From assembly GCA_002391105.1 (NCBI GenBank), contig DGRT01000016.1, positions 1-7,449 on the forward strand: DNA of 7,449 bases, written 5' to 3'. The stretch's first letter is position 1. Each line of letters opens with the position of its first letter. A program made the position numbers and the translations under genes. This document shows positions 6,049 to 7,449 of this stretch, piece by piece. The notes below the pieces were generated by a model. It searched no databases. It was not told the origin of the DNA and saw only the letters and a program-made list of their open reading frames with translations. This stretch comes from Lachnospiraceae bacterium UBA4381 (lineage in GTDB: Bacteria > Bacillota > Clostridia > Lachnospirales > Lachnospiraceae).

Positions 6049-6050
6049 TC

Positions 6051-6617
6051 TTGAATAAAGAAAATGCTGCTGTTTTAGAGAGATTAATACAAGGTAACGA
6101 ATTATATATAAAGAATAATCAAAATTCCGTCGATGTTTCGCTTGAGTTAAGAAAGAAAACAGCTAAAGAGGGGCAACATCCCTATGCCATAGTTATAACA
6201 TGCTCTGATTCAAGAGTGATACCAGATGCTATATTTTCCGCAGGAATAGGAGATCTCTTTGTTATCCGTGTTGCAGGAAATGTATTGGATAATCATCAAC
6301 TTGGAAGTATTGAATATGCATTCTCGCATCTGGAAACCAATGTAATAGTTATGCTTGGTCATACAAAGTGTGGAGCCATAGATGCAAGTATTCATAAGCA
6401 TGCTGGTGATGACAAGTTTATTAAGTACATTCTGGAGGATATATCAGAAGCTATCGGTGATGAGACTGATGACTATAAAGCTACTGTTCTAAATGTAAAA
6501 CACGGCGTTAAGGTCATAAAGAATGCATTTCATGATCATCCTGATATTGAAGATGGAGAGCTGGATGTACTTGGTGCTGTGTATGATATTGAGACTGGTG
6601 TGGTTGAGTGGATATAA
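6051..6617 (+). CDS. Beta-class carbonic anhydrase
   Basis: This encodes 188 residues from TTG 6051, with AAGGAG (6035-6040) 10 nt upstream, inside the end of the DUF3006 frame, so the two were probably coupled. It interconverts CO2 and bicarbonate in the cytoplasm, supplying carboxylases. Zinc ligands and the dyad are present: Cys51, Asp53 and Arg55 in TCSDSR (50-55), and His104 and Cys107 in GHTKCGA (103-109). The core AGNVLDNHQLGSIEYA (75-90) is typical. The C-terminus (LDVLGAVYDIETGVVEW) is the usual closing strand pair. Length is normal for the short bacterial beta class, and no residue is missing. Its place after the ADP-ribose genes may be fortuitous; no shared pathway is evident. Confidence 0.95.
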   Translation: MNKENAAVLERLIQGNELYIKNNQNSVDVSLELRKKTAKEGQHPYAIVITCSDSRVIPDAIFSAGIGDLFVIRVAGNVLDNHQLGSIEYAFSHLETNVIVMLGHTKCGAIDASIHKHAGDDKFIKYILEDISEAIGDETDDYKATVLNVKHGVKVIKNAFHDHPDIEDGELDVLGAVYDIETGVVEWI

Positions 6618-6745
6618 CTGGAATATTAACCCACAAGGTTACTTGCATATATCCGGATAAAGTGTTAGATTATGAGAGACGAAGGAAATATGGAACCTTC
6701 AAAGACTATATTATGAAAGGTAAGAAAGACAATGTACGCTCTTAG
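6608..6745 (+). CDS. Small ORF overlapping the carbonic anhydrase end
   Basis: A GTG at 6608 opens 45 codons to TAG 6743-6745, overlapping the carbonic anhydrase stop by 10 nt in another frame. The product is basic (VLDYERRRKYGTFKDYIMKG) and looks more like the end of a larger protein than a random frame. No Shine-Dalgarno sequence is obvious, although coupling to the upstream stop could drive it. It may be a remnant of a lost gene. Family not recognised. Confidence 0.3.
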   Translation: MDITGILTHKVTCIYPDKVLDYERRRKYGTFKDYIMKGKKDNVRS

Positions 6746-6857
6746 AAACATACAATTTAATAAGATGCAGAAAAACGTTCAGTTCTTTAACAATAAGAAA
6801 TCTGGACTAGTTTTGATGTCCTTATTAGAGAGTATGTGTAGAGATAAGATTGTCTGA
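6732..6857 (+). CDS. 41-residue small ORF before the tRNA array
   Basis: ATG 6732 follows GAAAGG (6715-6720) by 11 nt and opens 41 codons to TGA 6855-6857. It overlaps the previous small ORF by 14 nt in another frame. The peptide is basic at the N-terminus (MYALRNIQFNKMQKN) and has one short hydrophobic helix (SGLVLMSLLESM). No family is recognised. It ends 28 nt before the terminator at 6886, which would then end the operon. It is weakly supported by position and ribosome binding site only. Confidence 0.3.
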   Translation: MYALRNIQFNKMQKNVQFFNNKKSGLVLMSLLESMCRDKIV

Positions 6858-6885
6858 TATAAAGCAGATATATTAATGTATGCAC

Positions 6886-6919
6886 ACCGCTTGTCTAATA
6901 AGGCAGGCGGTTATTTTTA
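6886..6919 (+). terminator. Rho-independent terminator ahead of the tRNA array
   Basis: ACCGCTTGTCT (6886-6896) pairs with AGGCAGGCGGT (6901-6911), giving 11 pairs with two G-T wobbles and an AATA tetraloop, followed by TATTTTTAT. It ends only 9 nt before the first tRNA. Confidence 0.85.
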
Positions 6920-6928
6920 TGTCTTTTT

Positions 6929-7002
6929 GGGAAGATAGCTCAGTTGGTTAGAGCAGTTCCTTCATACAGAAAAGGTCATGAGTTCAAGTCTCATTTCTGC
7001 AA
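6929..7002 (+). tRNA. Degenerate tRNA-Met (CAT)
   Basis: The 74-nt cloverleaf has T8-A9, D-arm GCTC/GAGC, anticodon loop TTCATAC (anticodon CAT at 6963-6965), variable loop AGGTC and T-arm ATGAG-TTCAAGT-CTCAT, all well formed. The acceptor (GGGAAGA against TTCTGCA) has only four of seven pairs, and the anticodon stem (GTTCC against AGAAA) has three of five. The 3' half would pair perfectly with TGCAGAA, so the 5' half has drifted. The TTCATAC loop fits elongator Met better than initiator; CAT could also be tRNA-Ile2 after lysidine modification. No CCA is encoded. It may be a pseudo-tRNA. Confidence 0.65.
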
Positions 7003-7005
7003 TAT

Positions 7006-7078
7006 GAGTGTGTAGCTTAGTTGGCAGAGCAACGGGCCTTTAACCCGTAGGTCGAGGGTTCAAATCCCTCTACACTCA
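7006..7078 (+). tRNA. tRNA-Lys (TTT) with C33
   Basis: The cloverleaf is complete at 73 nt: acceptor GAGTGTG/TACACTC (seven pairs, one wobble), D-arm GCTT/GAGC, anticodon stem ACGGG/CCCGT, T-arm GAGGG-TTCAAAT-CCCTC, discriminator A73. The anticodon loop is CCTTTAA, placing TTT at 7039-7041 and a C at position 33 where U is nearly universal. The ordinary Lys loop is CTTTTAA, so a single T-to-C change explains it. No CCA is encoded. It lies 3 nt after the Met gene. Confidence 0.85.
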
Positions 7079-7082
7079 CTTT

Positions 7083-7154
7083 ATCCGTGTAGAACAATGG
7101 TAGTTCAGCTCCCTGTTAAGGAGAAGGTTGTAGGTTCGACCCCTACCACGGGTG
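7083..7154 (+). tRNA. tRNA-Asn (GTT)
   Basis: The 72-nt cloverleaf has acceptor ATCCGTG/CACGGGT (one G-T pair), D-arm GAAC/GTTC, anticodon stem GCTCC/GGAGA with a G27-A43 mismatch, anticodon loop CTGTTAA (GTT at 7115-7117), T-arm GTAGG-TTCGACC-CCTAC and G73, which fits Asn. CCA is not encoded. Confidence 0.92.
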
Positions 7155-7159
7155 TTTAT

Positions 7160-7233
7160 GGATGTGTAACTCAGCTGGTCAGAGTAGCGGTCTCTTAAAC
7201 CGAAGGTCGAGGGTTCGAATCCCTCTACATCCA
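7160..7233 (+). tRNA. tRNA-Lys (CTT)
   Basis: The 74-nt cloverleaf has acceptor GGATGTG/TACATCC, D-arm ACTC/GAGT, anticodon stem GCGGT/ACCGA with a G27-A43 mismatch, anticodon loop CTCTTAA (CTT at 7194-7196), T-arm GAGGG-TTCGAAT-CCCTC and A73. CCA is not encoded. Its 3' half and flank closely match those of the Lys-TTT gene. Confidence 0.93.
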
Positions 7234-7244
7234 CTTTATTCTGA

Positions 7245-7346
7245 AAGGAAGGAGGTAAAAAGGAAAATGGTAGAGTATCAAACATGTACGCGTTGTCAGT
7301 AATCCTCGAAGTTCCAATTGATGATATTATTGGGAGGACTGCATAA
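7245..7346 (+). pseudogene. C-terminal fragment of an XRE-type HTH regulator
   Basis: After an in-frame TGA (7242-7244) the frame reads through GRVSNMYALSVILEVPIDDI and ends IGRTA at TAA 7344-7346. This is the usual end of a Cro/CI-type helix-turn-helix domain (recognition helix end, then ALA-x-x-LxVxIDDLLG). The first helices that should precede it are absent, so only the C-terminal part of the DNA-binding domain remains. It lies directly after the tRNA array, as if the array or an element inserted into or beside the gene. An AAGGAGG at 7249-7255 precedes it, but the in-frame ATG at 7284 is too far away to use that site. Confidence 0.5.
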
Positions 7347-7381
7347 TGGACAATATGATACAGAATAAACAAAAAGAATAA
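7346..7381 (+). CDS. 11-codon ORF overlapping the HTH fragment stop
   Basis: ATG 7346 overlaps the TAA of the HTH fragment (TAATG), with GGGAGG (7332-7337) 8 nt upstream, and encodes MDNMIQNKQKE before TAA. The strong ribosome binding site and stop-start overlap look like the beginning of a coupled second gene, of which only a stub remains before the terminator. No function is inferred. Confidence 0.2.
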   Translation: MDNMIQNKQKE

Positions 7382-7430
7382 CACGCTAAATCTCGTTTAA
7401 TTTTTGAGATTTAGCGTGTTTTACTTTTAT
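7380..7430 (+). terminator. Strong 15-bp terminator at the window end
   Basis: AACACGCTAAATCTC (7380-7394) and GAGATTTAGCGTGTT (7406-7420) form a perfect 15-bp stem around an 11-nt loop, followed by TTACTTTTAT. A-rich sequence (7366-7377) lies on the other side, so it may also work from the minus strand. Confidence 0.85.
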
Positions 7431-7449
7431 ACACTTCCAAGCTCGGTAT

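Noticed and set aside
7036..7044. Possible ochre-suppressor tRNA: the substring CTTTAAC in the second tRNA would give U33 and anticodon TTA, able to read the TAA in the GIY-YIG gene
   Set aside because: That register breaks the anticodon stem; the perfect ACGGG/CCCGT pairing fixes the anticodon as TTT. TAA also ends other genes here, so suppression would be broadly harmful.
7076..7384. A 102-codon minus-strand frame containing GFEPSTFGLRDRYSDQLSYT
   Set aside because: This is the well-known artefact of translating the antisense strand of tRNA genes; it overlaps the tRNA-Asn and tRNA-Lys genes.
1..7449. CRISPR array, insertion sequence ends or long direct repeats
   Set aside because: No regularly spaced repeats, transposase or terminal inverted repeats were seen by eye; the only clear inverted repeats are the terminator hairpins and tRNA arms.

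Overview
The window looks like accessory DNA from an AT-rich Firmicute, most likely a Lachnospiraceae member of the Butyrivibrio/Pseudobutyrivibrio type. This rests on AT-rich codon use, AGGAGG-type ribosome binding sites, frequent TTG and GTG starts, and protein flavours familiar from that family. Several remnants, microproteins and a compact tRNA array without encoded CCA ends suggest a megaplasmid, chromid or phage-derived island rather than core chromosome. No replication, integrase or structural phage gene is visible, so this is inference.

Layout. Positions 1-780 hold a minus-strand coding remnant, a two-helix membrane protein with its own terminator, and two microproteins, one very cysteine-rich. 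Positions 780-2130 hold a probable extended -10 promoter, a helical conserved protein of unknown function and a stand-alone flavodoxin that ends at a strong hairpin. Positions 2130-6050 are the core: a tight operon of (1) an ADP-ribosylglycohydrolase fused to a macrodomain, (2) a NADAR domain fused to a GIY-YIG nuclease domain, (3) a YWxMG-type domain fused to a GNAT acetyltransferase, and (4) a short DUF3006-like frame without a normal start codon. A beta-carbonic anhydrase follows. Positions 6608-6857 carry two overlapping small ORFs, then a terminator. Positions 6929-7233 hold four tRNA genes: degenerate Met-CAT, Lys-TTT, Asn-GTT and Lys-CTT. The end carries a fragment of an XRE-type regulator and a perfect 15-bp terminator.

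How the genes may work together. The first three operon genes combine three unrelated folds that handle ADP-ribose (ARH/DraG, macrodomain, NADAR) with a nuclease domain and an acetyltransferase. The first two genes overlap by ATGA, so they should be translated together. The simplest reading is an NAD/ADP-ribose-centred module that removes ADP-ribose from protein or nucleic acid, or processes an ADP-ribose-derived signal, possibly in defence or counter-defence. No ADP-ribosyltransferase partner is in the window. The nuclease arm is apparently dead: an in-frame TAA replaces the expected metal-binding Glu codon of the GIY-YIG domain, and the recognisable C-terminus continues in frame behind it. 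With the start-less DUF3006 frame and the degenerate tRNA-Met, this suggests a region in early decay or under relaxed selection.
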